From Streptomyces capitiformicae (lineage in GTDB: Bacteria > Actinomycetota > Actinomycetes > Streptomycetales > Streptomycetaceae), in contig NZ_CP022161.1 in the NCBI RefSeq assembly GCF_002214185.1, forward strand, positions 1,797,767 to 1,861,766: a stretch of 64,000 nucleotides of DNA. Direction: 5' to 3'. This document shows positions 20,972 through 28,943 of the stretch, one piece after another. Every line of letters begins with the position of its first letter. Position 1 is the stretch's first letter. The translations under genes were made by a program, and so were the position numbers. The notes under the pieces are model-generated. The model did no database searches and had not been told where the DNA came from. It worked only from the letters and a program-made list of their open reading frames with translations.

Positions 20972-23590
20972 TCACAGACGCGGGTCCACCGGCTCCGACT
21001 CCAGGGCCAGCACCCCGAACACCGCCTCGTGCACCCGCCACAGCGGCTCCCCCTCGGCGAGCCGGTCCAGGGCCTCCAGACCCAGGGCGTACTCACGGAG
21101 GGCGAGGGACCGCTTGTGGTTGAGGAAGCGGCCGCGGAGGCGGTCGAGGTTCTCGGGGCGCGTGTACTCCGGGCCGTAGATGATCCGCAGGTACTCGCGG
21201 CCCCGGCACTTGATGCCGGGCTGCACCAGACGGCCCGCCGCGTCCCGTACGACGGCCTCGACCGGCTTGACGACCATGCCCTCGCCGCCCCGGCCGGTCA
21301 TCTCCAGCCACCAGTCGACACCGGCCCGCACCGACTCCTCGTCGCCGGTGTCGACGAACAGGCGTCGGGTGGTCTGCAGCAGGCCGCTGCCGTCGTGCTC
21401 GACGAGCCGGTCGATGAGGGCGAGTTGCTCGTCGTGCGGCAGCGCGGCCAGGCTGCGGCCCTGGACCGCCAGGATCTGGAAGGGGGCGAGGCGGACGCCG
21501 TCCAGGCCGTCCGTCGGCCAGCAGTAGCGCCGGTACGCGTCGGTGAACGCGGCCGCGTCGGCGGCCCGCTCGCGCTGCCGCCCCAACAACGCGCCCACGT
21601 CGACACCCCGCGCCGCCGTGCCCTCCAGCGCGGCCAGCGCGCCCGGGAACACCGCGCCGGAGGCGGCACCGACCGCCGCGTACTGCGTGCGCAGCAGCCC
21701 GGACGCCTTCAGTGACCACGGCATCAGCTCCGCGTCCAACAGCATCCAGTCAGTGTCGAGTTCGGCCCACAGGCCGGCCGCCGTCACGGCCTCACGCACC
21801 CGGCCGAGGACCAGCTCGGTGCGGGCCCCGTCGTCGAAGAACGGGCGTCCGGTACGGGTGTAGAGGGCGCCGGTGGGTCCTCCCCCACTCTCGGCTGCGC
21901 TCGAGCGGGAGGTGCCCCCAACTCCGAAGTGTTCGCGCGCCGCGTCCGCGTCACGGCACACCAGGGCCACCGCCCGCGAACCCATGTGCTTCTCCTCGCA
22001 CACGACCCGCGCGACCCCGTCCTCCTGGTACTGCTTGAAGGCCTCGGCCGGGTGCTCCAGGTAGCCCTCGATGTGCGACGTGGCCGTCGGGGCCATGGTC
22101 GGCGGGAGGTACGGCAGCAGGCGTGGGTCGATCGCGAAGCGGCTCATGACCTCCAGGGCGGCCGCCGCGTTCTCCTCACGGATCGAGACCCGCGCCTGGC
22201 CCTCGTACCGGGTCTCGACGATCCGCCGCCCGTGTACGTCGGCCAGGTCCAGCGGCCGGCCCTCGTGCCCGCCGGGTGCCTCGGTGGCGAGCGGCTTGGC
22301 CGGCTCGTACCAGACCTTCTCGGCCGGTACGTCGACCAGTTCGCGCTCCGGCCAGCGCAGCGCGGTCAGCTTGCCGCCGAAGACGGCGCCGGTGTCGAGG
22401 CAGATGGTGTTGTTCAGCCAGGTCGCCTGCGGAACCGGGGTGTGACCGTAGACGACCGCCGCGCGGCCCCGGTAGTCCTCCGCCCACGGGTAGCGCACCG
22501 GCAGACCGAACTCGTCGGTCTCGCCGGTGGTGTCGCCGTACAGGGCGTGGCTGCGCACCCGGCCGGAGGTGCGGCCGTGGTACTTCTCCGGCAGACCGGC
22601 GTGGCAGACGACCAGGCGGCCGCCGTCGAGGACGTAGTGGCTGACGAGGCCGTCGATGAACTCCCTCACCTGCTGCTTGAACTCGTCGCTCTCGCCCTCC
22701 ATCTGCTCGATGGTCTCGGCGAGTCCGTGGGTGTGCTGGACGCCTCGGCCCTTGAGGTAACGGCCGTACTTGTTCTCGTGGTTGCCGGGGACGCACAGCG
22801 CGTTGCCGGAGCCGACCATGGACATCACGCGGCGCAGTACGCCGGGGCTGTCCGGGCCGCGGTCGACGAGGTCGCCGACGAACACGGCAGTACGGCCCTC
22901 CGGGTGGACGCCGTCGACGTAGCCCAACGTGCCGAGCAGGGACTCCAGTTCGCTCGCGCAGCCGTGGATGTCGCCGATGATGTCGAACGGGCCGGTGAGG
23001 TGGGTGAGGTCGTTGAAGCGCTTCTCGGTGACGATCGTGGCGTTCTCGACGTCCTCCACGCCCCGCAGGATGTGCACCTTGCGGAAGCCCTCGCGCTCAA
23101 GGCTCCGCAGACCGCGGCGGAGTTCGCGGATGTGGCGCTGGATGACGCGGCGCGGCATGTCGGCGCGGTCCGTGCGGGCCGCGTTCCGCTCGGCGCACAC
23201 CTGCTCCGGCACGTCCAGCACGATCGCGATCGGCAGCACGTCGTGCTTGCGCGCCAGCTCGATCAGCTGCCTGCGGGACTCCTGCTGCACGCTGGTCGCG
23301 TCGACGACCGTACGGCGGCCGGCCTCGAGGCGCTTGCCCGCGATGTAGTGCAGGACGTCGAAGGCGTCCTTCGTCGCGCTCTGGTCGTTCTCGTCGTCGG
23401 AGACCAGGCCCCGGCAGAAGTCGGAGGAGATGATCTCCGTGGGCTTGAAGTGGCGGCGGGCGAAGGTGGACTTGCCCGAGCCGGAGGCGCCGACCAGCAC
23501 CACGAGGGAGAGGTCGGTGACGGGCAGGGTGCGCCCCTTGGGGGTGTCCACGGTCGTGTCCTCGGCTGTGTCCTTGGTGGTCTCGCTCAT
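20972..23590 (-). CDS. Polynucleotide 5'-kinase / 3'-phosphatase (bacterial RNA-repair Pnkp)
   Basis: An 872-residue three-domain repair enzyme, the same size as the Clostridium thermocellum type protein. Residues 30-170 are the 5'-OH kinase (P-loop VGASGSGKSTFARRHF, lid RADMPRRVIQRHIRELRRG). Residues about 195-430 are a metallophosphatase (GDIHGCASELES, FVGDLVDRGPDSPG, GNHENKYGRYL, VVYGHTPV). The C-terminal half is a nucleotidyltransferase (ligase-like) domain with VCEEKHMGSRAVALV as adenylation motif. It heals and prepares broken RNA ends for sealing. ATG 23590 overlaps the Hen1 stop (ATGA). A dispersed repeat is inserted in frame shortly after the adenylation motif. Confidence 0.93.
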   Translation of the reverse strand: MSETTKDTAEDTTVDTPKGRTLPVTDLSLVVLVGASGSGKSTFARRHFKPTEIISSDFCRGLVSDDENDQSATKDAFDVLHYIAGKRLEAGRRTVVDATSVQQESRRQLIELARKHDVLPIAIVLDVPEQVCAERNAARTDRADMPRRVIQRHIRELRRGLRSLEREGFRKVHILRGVEDVENATIVTEKRFNDLTHLTGPFDIIGDIHGCASELESLLGTLGYVDGVHPEGRTAVFVGDLVDRGPDSPGVLRRVMSMVGSGNALCVPGNHENKYGRYLKGRGVQHTHGLAETIEQMEGESDEFKQQVREFIDGLVSHYVLDGGRLVVCHAGLPEKYHGRTSGRVRSHALYGDTTGETDEFGLPVRYPWAEDYRGRAAVVYGHTPVPQATWLNNTICLDTGAVFGGKLTALRWPERELVDVPAEKVWYEPAKPLATEAPGGHEGRPLDLADVHGRRIVETRYEGQARVSIREENAAAALEVMSRFAIDPRLLPYLPPTMAPTATSHIEGYLEHPAEAFKQYQEDGVARVVCEEKHMGSRAVALVCRDADAAREHFGVGGTSRSSAAESGGGPTGALYTRTGRPFFDDGARTELVLGRVREAVTAAGLWAELDTDWMLLDAELMPWSLKASGLLRTQYAAVGAASGAVFPGALAALEGTAARGVDVGALLGRQRERAADAAAFTDAYRRYCWPTDGLDGVRLAPFQILAVQGRSLAALPHDEQLALIDRLVEHDGSGLLQTTRRLFVDTGDEESVRAGVDWWLEMTGRGGEGMVVKPVEAVVRDAAGRLVQPGIKCRGREYLRIIYGPEYTRPENLDRLRGRFLNHKRSLALREYALGLEALDRLAEGEPLWRVHEAVFGVLALESEPVDPRL
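21885..21925. repeat. In-frame dispersed element (CTCTCGGCTGCGCTCGAGCG) inside pnkp
   Basis: The plus-strand sequence CCCCCACTCTCGGCTGCGCT followed by CGAGCGGGAGGTGCCCCC matches a Streptomyces-type intergenic element also present at 36705 and, inverted, at 51499. Within Pnkp it encodes a Gly/Ser-rich insert (GVGGTSRSSAAESGGG) about 20 residues after the EEKHMGSRAV motif, between DADAAREHF and ALYTRTGRPFF. The reading frame is preserved on both sides. Confidence 0.68.
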
Positions 23591-25080
23591 GCTGCCTTCG
23601 CCTCCTTCTCGTTCGTGTCCTTCTCGTTCGTGGTACGCATGCTGAACACGGCCATCTGGGTGGGCGGTCCCACCTCCGGGTCGTCGGGCCCGACGGGCAC
23701 GAACTCCACCTCGTAGCCGTGGCGTTCGGCCACCTTGGCCGCCCACGTCCGGAACTCCTCGCGGGTCCATTCGAAGCGGTGGTCGCTGTGCCGGGTGTGT
23801 CCGGCGGGGAGGGTCTCCCAGCGGACGTTGTACTCGACGTTCGGGGTGGTCACGAGGACGGTGCGGGGGCGGGCCGCGCCGAACACCGCGTACTCCAGGG
23901 CGGGCAGTCGCGGCAGGTCGAGGTGCTCGATGACCTCGCAGAGCACGGCGGCGTCGTAGCCCTTGAGACGGTTGTCGGTGTACGCGAGGGAGCTCTGGAG
24001 GAGCTGGACGCGGGAGGCCTGCCGCTCCCCCATGCGGTCCAGCTTGAGGCGGCGGGAGGCGATGGTGAGGGCGCGCATGGAGACGTCGGTGCCGACGATC
24101 TCGGTGAAGCGCACGTCCTTGAGCAGCGCCTGCACCAACTGGCCCTGACCGCAGCCGAGATCGAGGACGCGGGCCGCACCGGCGTCCTTGAGGGCGGCGA
24201 TGATCGCGTCCCGGCGCTGTACGGCGAGCGGGGTCGCCTTCTCCTCGGCCTCGGGTGTGTCCTCCGGCCCCTCGACCGCGTTGTCGATCGCCTCGACCTC
24301 GCTGTCGTCCGTCTCGGCCAGCCGTACGAGTTCCAGGCGCTCCATGGCCTGCCGGGTCAACGACCAGCGGCGGGAGAGGTACCGGCTGGTGATCAGCTTC
24401 TGCTCCGGGTGGTCCGGCAGCCAGCCCTCGCCGGCCCGCAGCAGCTTGTCGACCTCGTCGGGCGCCACCCAGTAGTGCTTGGCGTCGTCGAGGACCGGCA
24501 GCAGGACGTACAGATGGCGCAGCGCCTCGGCCAGGGTCAGCGACTGCGACTCCAGGACCAGCCGTACGTAACGGGAGTCGCCCCACTCCGGGAACTCGGT
24601 GTCCAGCGGCACGGCCTCGGCGGTGACCGTCCAGCCGAGCGGCTGGAAGAGCTTGACGACGAGGTCCGGGCCGCCTCGGGCGGGCAGCGCCGGTATCTCG
24701 ATGCGGAGCGGGCGGGCCTCGGCCGGGGCGTCGGGCCTGGCGTTGCACCGGCCGCTCATCGCGCTGGAGAAGACACCGCTCAGCGCTACGGCGAGCAGGG
24801 ACGAGGCCGCGTACGGGCGGTCGTTGACGTACTGGGCGAGCGCCGCGTCGGGGGCGCCACCGCGGCCCTTGCCCTTGCCGCGCCGGACCAGCGCCACCGC
24901 GTCCACCTCCAGCAGCAGCGCGGCCGTGCAGCGCTCGGCGTTCGCCTCGGGGTAGAGGACGTGTGCCGTGCCGTAGGAGGTGGAGAACGCCTGCGCCTTG
25001 TCGGGATGCTTGTGCAGCAGGAAGCCGAGGTCTGTGGCGGGGCGCTCTGGGGTACCGGTGGTGCTGATCGTCAGGAACAC
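23587..25080 (-). CDS. RNA 3'-terminal 2'-O-methyltransferase Hen1
   Basis: The 497-residue partner of Pnkp, which methylates the 2'-OH at the repair junction so the repaired RNA cannot be cut again there. The N-terminal half is the bacterial Hen1 domain (MFLTISTTG..ATDLGFLLHKHPDK, HVLYPEANAERC). The C-terminal half is the methyltransferase: ARVLDLGCGQGQLVQAL (SAM), the metal-site stretch LCEVIEHLDLPRL, TTPNVEYN and HSDHRFEWTREEF. The GTG at 25080 is the start that matches the family N-terminus. The two genes form a translationally coupled RNA-repair cassette. Confidence 0.93.
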   Translation of the reverse strand: MFLTISTTGTPERPATDLGFLLHKHPDKAQAFSTSYGTAHVLYPEANAERCTAALLLEVDAVALVRRGKGKGRGGAPDAALAQYVNDRPYAASSLLAVALSGVFSSAMSGRCNARPDAPAEARPLRIEIPALPARGGPDLVVKLFQPLGWTVTAEAVPLDTEFPEWGDSRYVRLVLESQSLTLAEALRHLYVLLPVLDDAKHYWVAPDEVDKLLRAGEGWLPDHPEQKLITSRYLSRRWSLTRQAMERLELVRLAETDDSEVEAIDNAVEGPEDTPEAEEKATPLAVQRRDAIIAALKDAGAARVLDLGCGQGQLVQALLKDVRFTEIVGTDVSMRALTIASRRLKLDRMGERQASRVQLLQSSLAYTDNRLKGYDAAVLCEVIEHLDLPRLPALEYAVFGAARPRTVLVTTPNVEYNVRWETLPAGHTRHSDHRFEWTREEFRTWAAKVAERHGYEVEFVPVGPDDPEVGPPTQMAVFSMRTTNEKDTNEKEAKAA

Positions 25081-25330
25081 GGTGGGGTGCCTCGTCGTGG
25101 GTGTCGTAAGTGAGTGCCCAACGTACAGCGAAGGCTCATGCCCCACTCAGGCATTTTCCCGGCGCCTGTGCCCTCCCCCATCGGCTGGGCCACCCCCCGC
25201 CGGGCTCGTGACCCACTCAGCCGACAGCCGATGCACAAACACCTACCAAAACGACGAACCACTTCTCCGAACCGACGACCGGTCGTGATGGTCAGGGGAG
25301 ATGTCCATGCGTTTCCCAGGAGAAGTGAAT

Positions 25331-25913
25331 ATGTCCGTGGTCCGCTTTGGGCGGTCGAGTGACGTCGATGCGCTCATCGAGCGGGAAGAGGAGAAGTGGG
25401 ACGGCGACCAGGCGGCCGGGCGTGCGGAATTGGCCGCGCGCATCGAGGCGTATCCACGGCTGAGCATCGGTGCTTTCGATCCGTCGAGCGGTAGGGACCT
25501 GGCCTCGCTCTTCATGAAGCCGATCACGAGCGCGGAACTGGAGTCGGCTGCGACCTGGGCGGACTGCGCGCGGGTGGAGAAGGCCGTTCCGGCGGCCGGG
25601 GGTTCGCTGTTCGGAAATCAGTCTGAGCAGTGTCGACGGGGACGCGGTGACGGCCATTTTCGAGTTCTTCTGGCCGTATGCGCTCAAGCACGGGTGGCGT
25701 GACATTTATCTGGGTTCCCCGATGCCCGGTCTACGGGCCTGGAAGCGCGCAAATCCGGAGCTGCCTGCCGAGGTGCACATGCGGGAAAGACGGCATGGGC
25801 TCCCCCGCGATCCACAGCTCCGCTATTACCACCGCAAGGGATTCAAGGACATCGTCTCCTGCCAGCCCGGCTATTTCCCGCACGCCCCTTCGCTCGAAGT
25901 ACGTCCGCGATGA
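25331..25913 (+). pseudogene. GNAT-like acyltransferase interrupted by a +1 frameshift
   Basis: The first frame gives MSVVRFGRSSDVDALIEREE through GGSLFGN. The second frame, after one extra A in the GGAAATC run at 25613-25619, gives ISLSSVDGDAVTAIFEFFWP and continues through YALKHGWRDIYLGSPMPGL to YYHRKGFKDIVSCQPGYFPH. Reading GGAATC instead would restore LFGISLSSVDGDAV in one frame. The protein would be about 193 residues and resembles GNAT-type acyltransferases. It is either a recent pseudogene or a sequencing error in an A run. An in-frame ATG at 25307 is an alternative start. Confidence 0.68.
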
Positions 25914-26040
25914 CGCCGTCCTCCACCACGATGTCCCGCGCGGCCAGCACCTCGCACTCGCCGGCCACCGGGACGCGCAGCACATCGCAGCCGCGCACCA
26001 GGAGGTGGCGGGCCGCGGAGAGGGGCGTTCTGTCGCTCAT
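25905..26040 (-). pseudogene. N-terminal stub of an amidohydrolase-type gene
   Basis: From ATG 26040, with a GGAG upstream, the minus strand reads MSDRTPLSAARHLLVRGCDV and then CEVLAARDIVVEDGVIADV, the beta-strand start of metal-dependent amidohydrolases (imidazolonepropionase/TRZ type). Homology stops at about 25905, exactly where the convergent acyltransferase pseudogene ends, so the rest of the gene has been lost by recombination. Confidence 0.62.
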
Positions 26041-26132
26041 GCGGCATAAGCTAGATATCCAAAACGTCTTGCACAACAAGGTCTGGAGTGAACTGTTCGA
26101 CCCCGGCTCTCGGCTCGCGCACGGGCTGCCGC

Positions 26133-26739
26133 TCAGGCGGTGCGATCCGCGTCGGCCACGATCCGTGCGGCGAGATCCAGACAGGAATCGGCGGTGCGCT
26201 CCTTGAGCCGGGCGAGATCGACCACCCGGTGCTCGAACAGATGCGGGTCGAACGGTACGTGGACGATCGCGTCGCATATCTCGCGGAGCCGGTCGTGGGC
26301 GACAGAGTCCGTCACCGACTGCTCGGCCCGCCGAGCCCGGTCACCACGGCGACGGCTTCATCCGCGAGGCGCCCCAGCCCAGGTCACGGAGGCCGTCGAG
26401 GAGCCGCTCCGCGGCATCGACGGAGTGCTCCGCAGCCGTGCAGCAGACGATCAGGCGATCCGTCAGCTCCAACGCCACATCCGCGGTCGCGTCGAGGCGG
26501 ACCACGGCCAGGTCGGTCAGCACCAGGGGGTAGTGCCCGGCCGCCAGCGCGAGGACCCAGCGGTATTCGTCGGCGCAGGCCGGGCTGGGCGTGGAGTGCA
26601 ACGGACGGTGGGCGAGTACTTCGAGGCCGGAGGATGTCCTGCTGGTGTGGCGGCGTAACTCCTCGTAGGTGGCGCTCGGCGGCAGCCAGGTGAGCTGGCG
26701 GGGTGCCGCATGGGTCCGCTGATTGAGGTGGGCGTGCAC
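26133..26739 (-). pseudogene. Broken MinD/ParA-like ATPase gene
   Basis: The minus strand carries the C-terminal two thirds of a MinD-like ATPase of the kind linked to type VII secretion in Streptomyces: LRRHTSRTSSGLEVLAHRPL, YRWVLALAAGHYPLVLTDLA and DRLIVCCTAAEHSVDAAERL in one frame, then after two frame changes (about 26340-26375 and 26300-26320) DAIVHVPFDPHLFEHRVVDL to the stop at 26133. The N-terminal P-loop part is missing. Several frame breaks and loss of the ATP-binding loop make it non-functional. Confidence 0.7.
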
Positions 26740-26759
26740 ACTGGACGAGCCTGCGGTGC

Positions 26760-27022
26760 TCCCGCGGCGACAACAGCTTCAGTACGCGGGAGAGTCGGCC
26801 CGCCGCCAGCAGTTCCGGTACGGCGGCGGGGTCCCGACGCCGCAGCACCTCGACGAGGGTGGCCAGCGCGCGCGGTTCGGTGAGTAGCAGCCGCGCGAAG
26901 TCGTCGGCGGTGGGTGCGGAGACCGAACTCGCGTGACCGTATCCGCAGGGTTTCGCCACTGCTCGGGCTGTACGAATGTCCCGTCGGACAGGCGCAACTC
27001 GCTGAACTACATCCCGTTGCAC
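26760..27022 (-). pseudogene. Unrecognised gene fragment next to the MinD-like remnant
   Basis: One minus-strand frame reads as plausible protein (ADDFARLLLTEPRALATLVE, then VLRRRDPAAVPELLAAGRLS and RVLKLLSPREHRRLV) before drifting into the shadow frame of the neighbouring remnant. I cannot assign a family. It has no good start codon or ribosome site and ends without a proper C-terminus, so I treat it as a remnant. Confidence 0.35.
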
Positions 27023-27079
27023 CAGCTGTTGACGACTCCGTGGCAGTGCGCCTACAGGCGCCGACCGGATGTCGAGAGA

Positions 27080-27110
27080 GCTCCTTAGCTCCTTAGCTCC
27101 TTAGCTCCTT
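27080..27110 (+). repeat. Tandem 8-bp repeat (GCTCCTTA)
   Basis: The octamer GCTCCTTA occurs three times in a row plus a fourth copy lacking the last base. It lies in the decayed, gene-free part of the island and is likely a slippage product. Confidence 0.8.
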
Positions 27111-27701
27111 GCCATTGGGCTCTCGCGTCAGCTCTCGTCGGGCTACACGGCTTCACCGTCGTGGTGCAGCTGGACGGCAACACCATCGATGCTCTGAAGA
27201 CCGGCGGCGTAGCTTGCGCGCCATCGTTGGTACCGGCATCGGTGCGCTTCAGCATCTGAAGCACAGCAAATGAGCAATGCCTGGAGGGGCGGTCTTCATG
27301 CGGCTGCCCCCAGTGCCCTCAGCCCCTCGAACCGGCACCAAAGTAGGCGGGTTTGGGAAACACGCTTCCCTGCCGGGGGCTGAGTTCCCCAACCACGCTC
27401 CTTCTGAGCTCGTGGCCCGGTCCCGGTGCATCTGCTTCCTTCCCACCATACCCCCGTCCCCTTTCGGGGCGTTATGTCCTTGTGAGCCACGAAAGTTGAG
27501 CAGAGGCGAGCGGCGGCTCTGTGAGCCTGCCTAGTATCGAACAGGACACGCCTCCTGGCCCCACACGATCACAGGTTCCCCGCCAAACCATGGGCCCCCC
27601 TGCGGTGTTGGACATCGCTCCATGGTGGGCAGCGCCAAAGGCCCGTCCCCTCCACGTGGGCCAGACATCTACGTCAGAGCATCGGCGTGCATGATGGAGA
27701 C
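27111..27701. other. Gene-free stretch in the decayed island
   Basis: I see no gene that can be supported. A short plus-strand frame (GFTVVVQLDGNTIDALKTGG at about 27150-27210) looks like the end of some protein but has no start. The rest (27250-27690) is of lower GC than the surrounding genes and contains no tRNA, strong hairpin or att-like core that I can define. It ends just before the oxidoreductase at 27702. Confidence 0.5.
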
Positions 27702-28625
27702 ATGGATCTTCGAGTATTCACAGAGCCCCAGCAAGGCGCGACCTACGAGACGCTCCTCCGCGTCGCAAAGGCCGCTGAAGAACTTCACTACGGGGCCTTC
27801 TTCCGCTCTGATCATTACCTCCGCATGGGTTCAGTGGACGGCCTGCCCGGCCCCACCGACGCCTGGGTCACCCTGGCCGGCCTCGCCCGCGAGACCAAAC
27901 GCATCCGGCTCGGCACACTGATGACCGCAGGAACCTTCCGCCTGCCCGGTGTGCTCGCCATCCAGGTCGCGCAGATCGACCAGATGTCCGGCGGCCGGGT
28001 CGAACTCGGCCTGGGCGCGGGATGGTTCGAGGAGGAGCACAAGGCGTACGGCATTCCGTTTCCCAAGGAGAAGTTCGCCCGCCTGGAGGAGCAGCTGGCC
28101 ATCGTCACCGGCCTGTGGGCCACGGAGGTCGGCGAGACGTTCTCGTACGAGGGCACCTACTACCAGCTGACCGACTCGCCCGCACTGCCCAAGCCGGCGC
28201 AGGCAAAGGTGCCGGTGCTCATCGGCGGCCACGGTGCGACCCGCACTCCGCGCCTCGCAGGGCAGTACGCCGATGAGTTCAATATGCCGTTCGCCGGGAT
28301 CGAGGACACTGAGCGCCAGTTCGGCCGGGTGCGCAAGGCCGCCGAGGCGGCCGGCCGCAAGGGTGACGACCTGGTGTACTCGAACGCGATGGTCGTCTGC
28401 GTGGGCAAGGACGACGCCGAGGTGGCCCGCCGCGCCGCCGCCATCGGCCGCGAGGTCGACGAACTCAAGGCCAACGGCCTCGCCGGCTCCCCGGCGGAGG
28501 TCGTCGACAAGATCGGCCGCTACCAGGCGATCGGCTCCCAGCGGATTTATCTCCAGATCCTCGACCTCGACGACCTGGACCACCTGGAGCTGATCTCGGC
28601 GCAGGTCATGCCTCAGGTCAGGTAG
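27702..28625 (+). CDS. LLM-class F420-dependent oxidoreductase
   Basis: A complete 307-residue luciferase-like (TIM-barrel) protein: MDLRVFTEPQQGATYETLLR, RSDHYLRMG, RETKRIRLGTLMTAGTFRLP, QMSGGRVELGLGAGWFEEEH, VPVLIGGHGATRTPRLAGQY and YSNAMVVCVG. These motifs place it with F420-dependent oxidoreductases of actinobacteria rather than FMN monooxygenases. ATG 27702 has GGAG only 2 bp upstream, so the start is not certain. It is the only clearly intact metabolic gene between 25.3 and 28.9 kb and may be the original chromosomal neighbour of the integrated element. Substrate unknown. Confidence 0.88.
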   Translation: MDLRVFTEPQQGATYETLLRVAKAAEELHYGAFFRSDHYLRMGSVDGLPGPTDAWVTLAGLARETKRIRLGTLMTAGTFRLPGVLAIQVAQIDQMSGGRVELGLGAGWFEEEHKAYGIPFPKEKFARLEEQLAIVTGLWATEVGETFSYEGTYYQLTDSPALPKPAQAKVPVLIGGHGATRTPRLAGQYADEFNMPFAGIEDTERQFGRVRKAAEAAGRKGDDLVYSNAMVVCVGKDDAEVARRAAAIGREVDELKANGLAGSPAEVVDKIGRYQAIGSQRIYLQILDLDDLDHLELISAQVMPQVR

Positions 28626-28943
28626 GTAGGCAGGTAAGTACGTTCACCCGGACTCGACCGGATGGCGACACTGGCCGACACCGTCGGCCCCAACCTCCTC
28701 CCCCGCCCGTCAGGTTGCACCCGGAGCTGCCTCGGCCGTACGAGCGCGGCAGATGGGAAGTCTTGGGACGGTCGTGCCGCTGGGACCGGGCTTCAACTCG
28801 GAGGAGATGGCCGGGAGCGCACGAGCATCGCCGACCATCGAGGAGAGGAGGGGACGCCTGCCATTCGCGACGGCCGCAGCATCCTCCCCTCCTACTCCTT
28901 TATGAAGAGTTCGGACGAACCCGGATGCTCCCTTCAGCACCCC
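28626..28943. other. Gene-free stretch between oxidoreductase and integrase
   Basis: No supportable gene. It begins with a CAGGTAGGTAGGCAGGTAAG slippage-like run directly after the oxidoreductase stop. One plus-strand frame around 28720-28910 (GSLGTVVPLGPGFNSEEMAG) reads like a protein fragment without a start. Being next to a serine integrase, this gap and 30690-31000 are the places to look for attachment sites; no pair of matching cores was visible by eye. Confidence 0.45.

Noticed and set aside
23591..24748. N-terminal extension of Pnkp to 1258 residues
   Set aside because: The extra 386 residues are the antisense-frame shadow of Hen1; normal Pnkp length and the ATGA overlap support ATG 23590.
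27080..27110. CRISPR array
   Set aside because: Eight-base direct repeats without spacers; no cas genes in the window. The other tandem repeats (40790, 50341, 51428) also lack spacers.
27430..27620. Possible tRNA or other structural RNA gene in the gene-free stretch
   Set aside because: No cloverleaf, T-loop (GGTTCGAATCC-type) sequence or strong paired structure could be found; no tRNA was seen elsewhere in the window either.
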